DNA from: Firmicutes bacterium AF25-13AC
Lineage (GTDB): Bacteria > Bacillota > Clostridia > Lachnospirales > Lachnospiraceae
NCBI GenBank assembly: GCA_003478935.1
Contig: QUFP01000008.1
Location: 1-64,000 of the forward strand
DNA: 64,000 nucleotides
Direction of reading: 5' to 3'
The position numbers and the translations under genes were made by a program. Below are positions 44,705 to 54,625 of the stretch, piece by piece. The notes under the pieces were generated by a model. That model searched no databases, was not told the DNA's origin, and saw nothing but the letters and a program-made list of their open reading frames with translations. How positions within the stretch are numbered: position 1 is the stretch's first letter; each line of letters begins with the position of its first letter.

Positions 44705-46462
44705 ATGGTTAAGTTGTTAAAGAAGCTTACATGGAAAGATTTTATTCTGGCGGCAGTTGCATTTGTGTTTATTATCGTGCAGGTGTGGCTTAGTCTGACA
44801 ATGCCAGATTATATGTCTGAAATTACAAAGCTTGTCCAGACTAAGGGCAGTAAGATGAATGATATTTTGATAGCAGGAGGCAAGATGCTTGCATGTGCAC
44901 TAGGAAGTTTGCTTGCGGCAGTATGTACATCAATATGTGCATCAAAAATTTCATCTAATTTTTCTGCTAATTTAAGAGGACAGGTTTTTCATAAGGTGCA
45001 GTCCTTTTCAATGGAAGAAATTGGAAATTTCTCTACTGCAAGTTTAATTACACGTTCTACAAATGATATTACACAGGTACAGATGCTGATTGTTATGGGC
45101 CTGGAGGTTTTACTTAAGGCTCCTATAATGGCAGTGTGGGCACTGTGCAAGATTTCTACAAAGAACTGGCAGTGGACTGCTTCAACTGGTGTGGCTGTTG
45201 TTGTACTGCTTAGCTTTGTTTGTGTTTGCGTGGCTGTTGCGCTTCCAAAGTTTAAAAAGCTGCAGAGTCTGACAGATAATTTAAACCGTGTCACTAGAGA
45301 AAATTTGACAGGCTTAAATGTAGTTCGTGCTTACAATGCAGAAGGTTATCAGCAGAAGAAATTTAATGATGCAAATGATGAGCTGACGAAAACGCAGCTG
45401 TTTGCAAACCGCACTATGGGAACTATGATGCCGGGAATCCAGATGGTAATGAATGGATTGATGTTAGCAATTTATTGGATCGGTGCTTATTTGATCAGCA
45501 ATGCTCAGATGTTTGATAAGCTGACTATCTTCTCGGATATGATCGTATTTACTCAGTATGCTATGCAGGTCGTTATGTCCTTTATGATGCTTGTCATGAT
45601 TTTCGTGCTTCTTCCGCGTGCAAGCGTATCAGCAAAGCGTATTAATGAAGTGCTTGATATGCCGCTTTCGATTAAGGATGGCATAAAAGAGAATGGAATT
45701 GACGGCAAAAAGGGTGAAGTTGAGTTTCGCAATGTATCTTTTTGTTATCCAGATGCAGAGAAGGATGTCATTGAGGACATTTCCTTTACTGCTCATAAGG
45801 GTGAGACAATTGCCTTTATTGGTTCAACCGGCTGTGGAAAGAGTACTGTGATCAACATGATTCCGCGTTTTTACGATGCGACAAAGGGAGAGGTGCTTGT
45901 CGATGGCGTTAACGTAAAGGAATATACACAGAAGGCACTTAGAAATAAGATTGGATATGTTTCACAGAAGGCTGTTTTATTTACAGGAAGCATTAAAAGC
46001 AACGTTGCATATGGAGATAATGGTACAAAAGGCTTTACTGATGATGTTGTTAAGCAGGCAATTGAGACTGCGCAGGCAAAAGAGTTTGTTGATAAGACAG
46101 ATGGCGGCGTAGATGCTTTTGTGGCACAGGGAGGATCTAATTTCTCAGGAGGACAAAAGCAGCGTCTGTCAATTGCACGTGCGATATGCCGTCACCCGGA
46201 GATTTTAATTTTTGATGATTCATTTTCAGCACTTGACTACAAGACAGATCGTGTTCTTCGCGATACATTAAGAAAAACTTGTGCAGATGCAACGCGTTTC
46301 ATTGTGGCACAGCGAATTGGTACTATACGCGATGCGGACAAGATTATTGTGCTTGATGATGGAAAGATTGCCGGAATGGGCAAGCACAATGAGCTGATGG
46401 AAACTTGCGAGGTATACCGTCAGATCGCATATTCACAGCTGTCAAAGGAGGAGCTTGCATAA
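44705..46462 (+). CDS. ABC exporter subunit with degenerate Walker B (BmrC-like)
   Basis: A 585-residue half-transporter: six membrane helices (about residues 1-310) and a nucleotide-binding domain. Walker A is GSTGCGKST and the signature is FSGGQKQR, but the Walker B reads ILIFDDSFSALD, with Asp in place of the catalytic Glu. This is the pattern of the degenerate subunit in heterodimeric exporters such as BmrC/BmrD and LmrC/LmrD. Its stop overlaps the start of the partner gene. Substrates are usually drugs or amphiphiles but cannot be deduced here. Confidence 0.93.
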   Translation: MVKLLKKLTWKDFILAAVAFVFIIVQVWLSLTMPDYMSEITKLVQTKGSKMNDILIAGGKMLACALGSLLAAVCTSICASKISSNFSANLRGQVFHKVQSFSMEEIGNFSTASLITRSTNDITQVQMLIVMGLEVLLKAPIMAVWALCKISTKNWQWTASTGVAVVVLLSFVCVCVAVALPKFKKLQSLTDNLNRVTRENLTGLNVVRAYNAEGYQQKKFNDANDELTKTQLFANRTMGTMMPGIQMVMNGLMLAIYWIGAYLISNAQMFDKLTIFSDMIVFTQYAMQVVMSFMMLVMIFVLLPRASVSAKRINEVLDMPLSIKDGIKENGIDGKKGEVEFRNVSFCYPDAEKDVIEDISFTAHKGETIAFIGSTGCGKSTVINMIPRFYDATKGEVLVDGVNVKEYTQKALRNKIGYVSQKAVLFTGSIKSNVAYGDNGTKGFTDDVVKQAIETAQAKEFVDKTDGGVDAFVAQGGSNFSGGQKQRLSIARAICRHPEILIFDDSFSALDYKTDRVLRDTLRKTCADATRFIVAQRIGTIRDADKIIVLDDGKIAGMGKHNELMETCEVYRQIAYSQLSKEELA

Positions 46463-48303
46463 TGGAAAATAAAGAATATACCCCTGGACAGAACCGCCCG
46501 GGCAGAAGAGGCGGCATGCGTGGACCTGGCATGGGAAGAGGTCCTGCTGAGAAGGCATCTGATTTTAAGGGAACATGGTCAAAGCTGATTTCGTATTGCA
46601 AAAGCTATCTTCCAGTTGTGATCATTGCACTTATCTGTGCTGCAGGAGGCACGGTTTTGACGCTTCTTGGACCAGATAAGCTGTCAGAGATGACAAAGGA
46701 AATTGGAAAAGGTCTTGTAACAGGCGTTGATATGGACGCTGTTTCTAAGATTGGATTTACATTAATTGCATTTTATGTGTGCGGTGCTTTGCTGTCATTT
46801 GGTCAGCAGTGGATTATGGCAACAGTGACACAAAATATTTCAAAAAAGCTTAGAGGTGATATTTCAGGAAAAATTAACCGTCTGCCGATGAGCTATTACA
46901 GCCGCTCTACGACAGGTGATATCCTCTCACGTGTCACAAATGATGTTGATACGATATCACAGTCTATGAACCAAAGCATAGGAAATCTTGTCTCCGCAGT
47001 TACGCTTTTTGTCGGTTCACTTTTTATGATGTTTAAAACAGATGTGATCATGACAATTACTGCAATCGTGGCAACATTGATTGGCTTTGTTCTTATGACA
47101 GTTATTGCAAAGCATTCCAGTAAATATTTCGTGCGCCAGCAGCGCTGTCTTGGTGAGATCAACGGTCACATTGAGGAAATTTACACAGGTCATACAGTTG
47201 TAAAGGCATATAATGGAGAAGCGCAGGCAGCAGCTGAATTTGAGCGCATGAACAATAATTTAAGAGAAAGTGCATTTCGTGCACAGTGCCTTGCCGGACT
47301 CATGCCGCCTATTATGACATTTATCGGAAACTTAGGCTATGTGGCAGTCTGTGTGGCAGGTGCAGTGCTGACTATGAAGGGAACTATTGGCTTTGAAGTA
47401 ATCGTTGCATTTATGATGTATGTGCGCTATTTTACACAGCCATTATCTCAGATCGCACAGGCGGCACAGTCTTTACAGTCAGCGGCAGCAGCAGGTGAGC
47501 GTGTCTTTGAGTTTCTTGAGGCAAAGGAGATGGATGACGAGAGCAATAAGACAAAGACGCTTGACGATGTAAAGGGTGACGTATCATTTGAGCATGTAAA
47601 GTTTGGCTATGATGAAGATCGCGTGATTATTCATGATTTTTCTGCAAAGGCAAAGGCAGGACAAAAAATTGCCATTGTCGGTCCGACGGGAGCAGGAAAG
47701 ACAACACTTGTCAATCTGCTTATGCGTTTTTATGAAATTCAGGGCGGAAAAATCTGCATTGATGGCATTCCGACTAATCAAGTAAAACGTGAAATGGTGC
47801 ATTCTCAGTTTTGTATGGTTCTTCAGGATACATGGCTGTTTGAGGGTACCGTTAGAGAAAATCTTGTATATTGTACGCCAAATGTCTCTGATGAGCGTAT
47901 GAAGGAGGCATGCCGCGCCGTTGGTCTTGACCATTTTGTAAGAACGCTGCAGCATGGCTATGATACAGTGCTTAACGATCAGGTTAATCTGTCACAAGGT
48001 CAGAAGCAGCAGTTAACAATTGCCCGTGCAATGATTGCTGATAAGCCTATGCTAATTCTAGATGAGGCAACAAGCTCTGTCGATACAAGAACAGAACTTC
48101 AAATACAAAATGCAATGGACGAGCTGATGAAGAATCGTACTTCTTTTGTTATTGCACATCGTCTTTCCACAATCAAAAATGCCGATCTTATCCTTGTGTT
48201 AAAGGATGGAGATGTAATTGAAAGCGGAACGCACGAAGAGCTTTTGGCAAAGAAGGGCTTTTACGCTGATCTGTACAACAGCCAGTTTGATAAGGCATCG
48301 TAA
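46462..48303 (+). CDS. ABC exporter subunit, partner (BmrD-like)
   Basis: A 613-residue half-transporter that starts within the stop codon of the previous gene (TAATG), with GGAGGAGC upstream. The N-terminal 35 residues are Gly/Arg/Pro-rich and cytosolic. Six membrane helices and an ATPase domain follow: Walker A GPTGAGKTT, Walker B MLILDEATSSVD with the catalytic Glu, and a signature LSQGQKQQ that departs from LSGGQ. The altered signature and the partner's altered Walker B fall in the same composite site, so only one ATP site should hydrolyse. Confidence 0.93.
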   Translation: MENKEYTPGQNRPGRRGGMRGPGMGRGPAEKASDFKGTWSKLISYCKSYLPVVIIALICAAGGTVLTLLGPDKLSEMTKEIGKGLVTGVDMDAVSKIGFTLIAFYVCGALLSFGQQWIMATVTQNISKKLRGDISGKINRLPMSYYSRSTTGDILSRVTNDVDTISQSMNQSIGNLVSAVTLFVGSLFMMFKTDVIMTITAIVATLIGFVLMTVIAKHSSKYFVRQQRCLGEINGHIEEIYTGHTVVKAYNGEAQAAAEFERMNNNLRESAFRAQCLAGLMPPIMTFIGNLGYVAVCVAGAVLTMKGTIGFEVIVAFMMYVRYFTQPLSQIAQAAQSLQSAAAAGERVFEFLEAKEMDDESNKTKTLDDVKGDVSFEHVKFGYDEDRVIIHDFSAKAKAGQKIAIVGPTGAGKTTLVNLLMRFYEIQGGKICIDGIPTNQVKREMVHSQFCMVLQDTWLFEGTVRENLVYCTPNVSDERMKEACRAVGLDHFVRTLQHGYDTVLNDQVNLSQGQKQQLTIARAMIADKPMLILDEATSSVDTRTELQIQNAMDELMKNRTSFVIAHRLSTIKNADLILVLKDGDVIESGTHEELLAKKGFYADLYNSQFDKAS

Positions 48304-48400
48304 GAGATTCTTAAGAGATGTAAGGACATTGAAAGTACTTATTTGACATAATATCTGGTAATATAAACTTAGAAAAGAGTTATTACCGGAGTATTTATGG

Positions 48401-48430
48401 GAGCCGGTTAAAAACCGGCTCTTTTTGTTT
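48401..48430 (+). terminator. Terminator (or attenuator) before the BspA-like gene
   Basis: GAGCCGGTT (48401-48409) pairs with AACCGGCTC (48413-48421), followed by TTTTTGTTT. It ends the exporter operon and lies 21 bases before the next start codon. Confidence 0.8.
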
Positions 48431-48451
48431 AAGAGAAAGGAAGGGAGCACT

Positions 48452-51400
48452 ATGAAAAGATCATGGAAGAAGAAAGCGTCCGTATGGACGATGGCTGCTG
48501 CGATGACCGTTTCTTACATACCGCAGTATTCATTTGCAGAGGAAAATACTGAAATTATTAAACAGGAAACGCAGACACAGACAATAGAAGAGCAGACTAT
48601 ATTGGAGAGTCCGACATCAGAGGCTTTAGCGACTATACCAGAGACTACTATAGAAGCACCGACAGAGAGTGTTCCAGAGACGTCCTTGCAGGTACCAACT
48701 GAAAGCTCATCAGAAAGTGTACCGGAAACGTCCTCCCAGACACCTAGTGAAAGTATAACACCGACATCATCACAGGAAGAATCTTCTACGCAGGAAAGCA
48801 CACCACAAAGTAGTGCAGAGGCTAGCACCGAGGAAAAAACTAGTGAGGAAGAGAGTACAAAGGAAACTACCGAGGAAACTACAGAAGAAACTACACCAGA
48901 GGAGACGACAACGGAAGAACCAGAGTGGTCTGAGCAGGCACCTAATGAAGATACAAAGGGACTGACATTCAGCTTTAGCGAGGATGGACAGACTGTCAGC
49001 ATTACAGGATTTGACGGTTCAAGAAGTGTTGTTGAGATTCCAGAAACTTATGGCGGTGCAAAAGTTACTTCCATAGCAGCAGGTGCATTTCGCGGACAGA
49101 CCATGATTACTGACGTGGTGATTCCAGAGGGCGTTACTTATATAGGAAGAGAAGCATTTGCAGGATGCAGCGCTCTTGTTCGCGTAAAGATTCCGACAAG
49201 CGTTACGCAGGTAGGTGCCAATTTGTTTGAGGGCACACCATATGATTCAACACTGACTGGAGAGCTTGTATATATTAACAGTATCCTCTATCGCTGTCAG
49301 AGCGATGCGGTAACTGTTTCTATCAGGCAGGGAACAACTGTTATTGCTGAGGAAGCTTTTATTAATCGTGTTAATCTGGCAGCTATAGTTGTGCCGGATG
49401 GTGTAAGTTATATTGGATCGAATGCATTTAAAAATTGCAGTGCTTTAAGTCAGATTGAGATTCCAAAGAGTGTGCGAGATATTGTGGCAAACGCATTTGA
49501 CGGAACAAAATGGTATGAAGATCGAAAGCATGAGATGATTTACATCAATGATTTGCTGTATCGTGTGCCGGCTGAGATTATCGTGCAGTCAGAGCAGCCG
49601 ACTGGATCTTTAAGGGACAAAGATGCAGCCGAGTTGGCAAAATCAGGTGTGGCAACACAGATTATTCCTTATACAGATGTTATTGTTCAGGGAGAAACTA
49701 CAACGATCTGTACACTTGCATTTGCTAATACGCCAGTTCAGAAAGTACAGTTGCCATCAACACTTACGACGATTCGCTATGGTGCATTCCAAAATTGTAC
49801 TGCATTAAAACAGATTACACTTCCAAAGAGCATGACATTTATTGAGGGCGGCGCATTCCAAAATTGCAGCGCACTTTCTTCAATTTTGGTTCCGCAGAAT
49901 GTAACATATCTTGGTGCAAGTGCATTTTCTGGCTGCACAAGCCTTACATCTGCAACATTGCCGCAGGCAATTACAAGAATTAGTTCTGGCTTATTTGAAA
50001 ACTGCAGTTCACTCACAACAGTACAGGCTTCGAGTGCGCTTACGTCAATTGGAAGCCGTGCATTTGCAGAAACATCTGCACTTTCTTCATTTACATTTCC
50101 GCAGACGCTGACAGCAGTTGGCGCAGAGAGCTTTACAGGCTCTGGTATTGTAACTGCTAACTTGCCGCAGAGCGTAACTTATCTTGGAGCAGGAGCATTT
50201 GCTGATTGTACAAAGTTAGTCTATGCGCAGGTGCCGGCGGCGATTCAGGCTATAAGAGAGCGTACCTTCCGCAACTGTACAGAGTTGAAGAATGTATCGA
50301 TCCCAGAGGGGATTCGCTACATTGGTGCGGCAGCATTCCAAAATGACGTATCACTTCAGACAGTTGATTTTGCACAGTCACTTCTTACGATCTGCGACAA
50401 TGCATTTGAGGGAAGTGGCGTTGGCGAGGGACTTGTGCTTCCACCAGCTCTTCGTACAATAGGAAGCCGTGCATTTGCCGGCTGTATGCGTCTTACATCA
50501 CTTACTATTCCGGCAGATGTTAGAAAAATGGGAAGTCAGGCATTTGCAGATGGATCATCACCATCAATTGTGTGTGCATTTAGCCGTACAACATATATGA
50601 GTAAGCTGGCTTCTGGATGGGTAGCTGATTGGGGCAGCGGCCTTGGAGCACTTACATTTACAGGCGGTGCTGTAAATGATGAGCAAAAGGCAGCGTTTTT
50701 ACAGATGATCTGTAAGCTTGTTCCAGATTTTAATGCATCAGAGGCAAACAACACTCTGTATTCTGGCATCATTGGACGTCTTGGAGTTAGTGCAAAGGCA
50801 GGCGGTGAGGCAGCCAGCATGCTTGGCATTGTGTCAGAACAGGCTCAAGAAGGATGGATTCGCATACCAGAGCTTAGCACAAGAAGAGCTATTTTGAATC
50901 TTACAGGTATCTGGATGCAGGATTATTGTCCGGCAAATACAGGTGTTGAGGATGTTTATTATGCAGATGGATGGTATTACATTAATGAAGTTTCATTTGC
51001 AGAAACACTTACAAAGGGCTATCTTCCAAAGGGACAAAATGGAAGCGGCTATTCCTTCTTTGATTCCTATGATGCTCCAACAGGCATGATGGATGGTGCT
51101 GTGACTGTACTTCTTAGTGAATCTGACAATGACTATGGAATTGCAGCGCAGGTTCGCTCTAGTGAAAAGATTACAGATGGACGCTACATAAATGTATATG
51201 AGAGCGTAGAGGAGCGTGAGCTTCAGAATCAATCACAGATATCTGGACAACAGAAAGTGCTTCATATCAGTTTGATAACTACAGCAGAATCTTAACTGTT
51301 AAGTCACTTGTATCACCAGATGCAGGAATTGAGACTCATTTTCGCTACAGCTGCAAGCCGGGTGAGGATGATGGTACCTTTACGATGGAGTGGAAGGGAA

Positions 51401-51555
51401 TGGATGAGGCAAATATTGACCAGGTTCGTACCTTTACTGTAAGTGTAGATAAAAAAACTCATGCAATGAAGCTGACTGATGAGCAGACACAAGAGGAAAT
51501 TATACTCAATTCACTTGCACAACAGGCTAACCAGCCAACAATATCTGGACAATAA
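48452..51555 (+). CDS. BspA-like leucine-rich repeat surface protein (3' frameshift)
   Basis: The start is ATG 48452 behind GGAAGGGAG. A signal peptide (MKRSWKKKASVWTMAAAMTV..YSFAEE) is followed by a Ser/Thr/Glu/Pro-rich stalk (about 35-170) and a solenoid of BspA-type LRR_5 repeats (about 180-720), with units such as IPEGVTYIGREAFAGCSAL and LPSTLTTIRYGAFQNCTAL. The frame stops at 51295, but sense continues in the next frame (YSRILTVKSLVSPDAGIE...) to 51555, so one base appears lost near 51231. Restored length is 1034 residues. No LPxTG anchor or transmembrane tail is seen, so attachment is unclear. Members of this family mediate adhesion or protein contacts in gut and oral bacteria. Confidence 0.85.
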
Positions 51556-51609
51556 TGGCATTAAATCTTTAAGGCTTACTTAAATTTCTCAAAAATTTTA
51601 CATTACCTA

Positions 51610-51638
51610 TTGACACTATTAAAAAAAAGGACTAGTAT
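51610..51638 (+). promoter_or_regulatory. Promoter of the small lipoprotein gene
   Basis: TTGACA (51610-51615), a 17-base spacer and TAGTAT (51633-51638). An AGGAGGA ribosome site precedes ATG 51739, leaving a leader of about 95 bases. Confidence 0.6.
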
Positions 51639-51738
51639 AGCAATTGTCAGCAGAAGTGGTAAGAGGAGATCACTTTTGCAGCAAATGACATTAACTGTTA
51701 AGCATATTTAATAGTTATAAATAGGAGGAACAAAAATC

Positions 51739-52026
51739 ATGAGAAAGTTTATTACATCTATCGCAGTAATCGCTATGGCAGCAGCAATGATGACTGGATG
51801 CGGAAGCGCTGATAAGAAGACTACTACCGCAGCTAGCACAAAGGCAGAGGTACAGACTGAGGCTAAGACCGAAGCTAAGACTGAGAAGGCTACCGAGAAG
51901 GCAACTGAAAAGGCTACCGAGAAGGCAACTGAGGCTAAGACTGAGGCTAAGTCTGAGGAAGCTTCCAGCGAGGCAGCATCTGAGGAGGCATCTTCTGAGG
52001 CTGAGAGCGCAAGCGCAGCAAACTAA
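51739..52026 (+). CDS. Small low-complexity lipoprotein
   Basis: A 95-residue protein made of a lipoprotein signal and little else. The lipobox is MTGC with Cys21. From residue 25 onward the sequence is built from Glu/Ala/Thr/Lys units (repeated KATE and TEAK), becoming Ser/Glu/Ala-rich and acidic near the end (SEEASSEAASEEASS). It has no folded domain that I recognise. The signal and linker resemble those of PstS at 40160 without any binding domain. It has its own promoter, a good ribosome site and a terminator, so it looks like a real, perhaps abundant, envelope protein. Function unknown; a surface spacer or charge-bearing coat are guesses. Confidence 0.8.
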   Translation: MRKFITSIAVIAMAAAMMTGCGSADKKTTTAASTKAEVQTEAKTEAKTEKATEKATEKATEKATEAKTEAKSEEASSEAASEEASSEAESASAAN

Positions 52027-52054
52027 TTTTTGATTACTACAGATAAAAAATAAT

Positions 52055-52097
52055 GAAAAAGGCAGTTTTGGGAATATTTCCTGAAACTGCCTTTTTT
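52055..52097 (+). terminator. Terminator of the small lipoprotein gene
   Basis: AAAAAGGCAGTTT pairs with AAACTGCCTTTTTT, with a GGAA/TTCC inner extension. Confidence 0.88.
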
Positions 52098-52118
52098 GCA
52101 CAAATTTAATTAAAAATG

Positions 52119-52147
52119 TTGATGCTTTCGTGAGAATGTGGTATGGT
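52119..52147 (+). promoter_or_regulatory. Possible promoter of the GH51 gene
   Basis: TTGATG (52119-52124), a 17-base spacer and TATGGT (52142-52147), 37 bases before the start codon. Moderate match. Confidence 0.5.
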
Positions 52148-52184
52148 TTATTAAGTCTATTATAAGGAAAGGAAATAGTGAGCC

Positions 52185-54592
52185 ATGCAGACATTTCAGA
52201 TTAACACAAAGGAAAAAAGAGAAGCAACAGGCGATCTCTTTGGCATTTTTTTTGAAGACATTAATCATGCGGCAGATGGCGGACTTTATGCAGAGCTGAT
52301 CCAGAACCGTGCATTTGAATTTGATCCGATTGACAATAAAAAGTATCATGCACTGTATGCATGGATGCCTTGTCAGTTAGATGAAAAAAATGGACAGACA
52401 GACGCAGCTGATGTTTCACTTACCATTCTGACAGAGAGTCCTTATACGAAGAAGAACCCACACTATCTTCGTATAACGCAAATTCGGCAGCAGCAGGTGT
52501 AAAAAACCTTGGCTTTAACAGTGGAATTGCACTTGAAGGTGGGGAAACATATCATTTTTCCTGCTATTTAAGAAAAATAGACGAGTCAGTGACAGTTAAG
52601 GCCTGTCTGATTGGAAAAGAAGGACAAATCTATGCATCATGTGAGCTTACAGCAGATGCTTCTGATTGGAAAAAGTATACGGCAGATCTTAAAATTGCAG
52701 AAGGCACAAGTTGCACAGATGCAAATCTGGCGCTTGTCTGCATGACACCGGGCAGTGTGGAAGTGGATTTTGTATCACTATTTCCAGCGCACACATATAA
52801 GAACCGCCCAAATGGTCTGAGAAAAGATCTGTGCGAGATGCTCGAAGCAATGCATCCGAAGTTCATACGTTTTCCGGGAGGCTGTCTTGTACATGACGGA
52901 CAGCTTGATGAGAATGCAAGAGATTCAATGTATCGCTGGAAAAATACGATTGGACCTGTTGAGGAGCGCCCGGCGAGACGAAATAACTGGGGATATAATC
53001 AGACACTTGGTCTTGGCTATTATGAATATTTCCAGCTGGCAGAGGATATAGGTGCAGAGCCGCTTCCAGTACTTCCGGCAGCATACGATCCGCATCATCA
53101 AAGAAAGGTTCCACTTGATGAACTTGGTCCTTGGATTGACGATGCACTTGATCTTATTGAGTTTGCAAATGGCGATGAGACAACTGTTTGGGGAAAGAAG
53201 CGTGCCGATATGGGTCATCCAAAGCCATTTGGCTTACATTATCTGGCAATTGGAAATGAGGAGGTTGGCGAGGGCTTTACCGAGCGCTATCCATATTTTC
53301 ATAAGGCAATCCGTGAAAAATATCCTGATATTAAGCTGATTGGTTCAGCAAGTCCATTTGCCGCAGGCGGTGAGTATGAGCGCGGATGGGCAAGTGCAAG
53401 AGAATGCGGTTGTGATCTGATCGATGAGCATTACTATATGAATACCGACTGGATGATAGCAAATGTAGATCGCTATGATAATTTCCTATCATCTGATCCC
53501 AAGGTATTTTTGGGTGAGTATGCATCATGGGGCAATCAGTGGGAGAATGGTCTTGCTGAGGCTGCTTTTATGACAGGACTTGAGAAAAATGTGCATGCAG
53601 TTGGACTGGCATGCTATGCTCCGATGTTTGCAAATGTGGACTATGTAAATTGGCGTCCTGATATGATATGGTTTGATAATCATCAGGTGTATGGCTCTGT
53701 TAATTATTATGTTCAGAGTATGTTTATGCGCCATCAGGGAACTCATCGCTTAGATTTTACTGTTACAGAGCCAGAACTTGAGCAGACAGCGCGCCTTTTG
53801 GCAGAACAAAAAATCCGCGAAAGCGCAAAGACTATCAGCGGTCCAATTCGTTTGTTAGTCAACGAAGGACAGGGTGTGTTTTTTGAGGTGACAGTGAAAA
53901 ATCATGATACAGGAAAGCTGCATCGTTTTACAGATTGTGTATGCGGAACTGAGAGTGAAAATCGTGCTGTTTCTTATGAAAATGCAGTCGAGGTTGGTGT
54001 AATTCCAAAGGATTGGACAAATTATACGCTTACTATGAAAGCAAAAGAGACAGAGGGCAAAAAGGGCTTTCTTGTTTATCTTGGAGAAGCATCTGATCAT
54101 ATGCTCTGGACGCTTGGCGGCTGGCAGAATCTGGATATAAGCATGGAGCATTTTAAAAACGGCAGGGGAGCATGCTTAAGTGAGGCAATGTTCTCGGCAG
54201 AGAAGGATCATGAGTATGAGCTGATGCTTGTTGTAAAGGATCGCACGATGAAGATATATGTGGATGGCGAGGAATACCTTGATACAATTGACAAGATTCC
54301 TGTGCCAAAGCCACTGTATGTATCTGCAGCGCTTGATGAGGCAACTGGTGATGTGATTGTAAAGGCGGTAAACATTACTGGAAATTCACAGACAGCGCAG
54401 CTTGCACTTGATGGTGTAAATGGTACACATAACGTGCTTGTAGAGAAGATGGCTGCAGCATTGTCTGATGAAAATACAATGGAGAATAAAAAATGTGTCG
54501 TTCCGGCTGTGAGCGAGGAAACTATTCCAGACGGCACATTTACGCGCACGTTTGAGCCATATTCATTGACCATTCTTAGAATCCGCCAATAA
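52185..54592 (+). CDS. GH51 alpha-L-arabinofuranosidase (frameshifted near the N-terminus)
   Basis: An enzyme that releases alpha-L-arabinofuranose from arabinan or arabinogalactan side chains. The first 105 residues (GDLFGIFFEDINHAADGGLYAELIQNRAFEF is the GH51 opening) end at a stop at 52502, but the sequence continues in the next frame (ANSAAAGVKNLGFNSGIALEGG) from about 52479, so one base seems lost near 52478. Restored length is 802 residues. A carbohydrate-binding-like domain is followed by the barrel with RFPGGCLV, acid/base Glu359 in IGNEEVGEG and nucleophile Glu445 in LGEYASWG (restored numbering). A C-terminal beta-domain with concanavalin-like features ends the protein. No signal peptide, so cytosolic. 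Confidence 0.88.
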
Positions 54593-54625
54593 TAAAAACA
54601 GACGTTGTGCAGGAAAGGTTTTGCA

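Noticed and set aside
51820..52020. Tandem DNA repeat or CRISPR-like array in the small lipoprotein gene
   Set aside because: The repeats are short codon-level repeats of Lys/Ala/Thr/Glu within an open frame, without spacers or constant repeat length.
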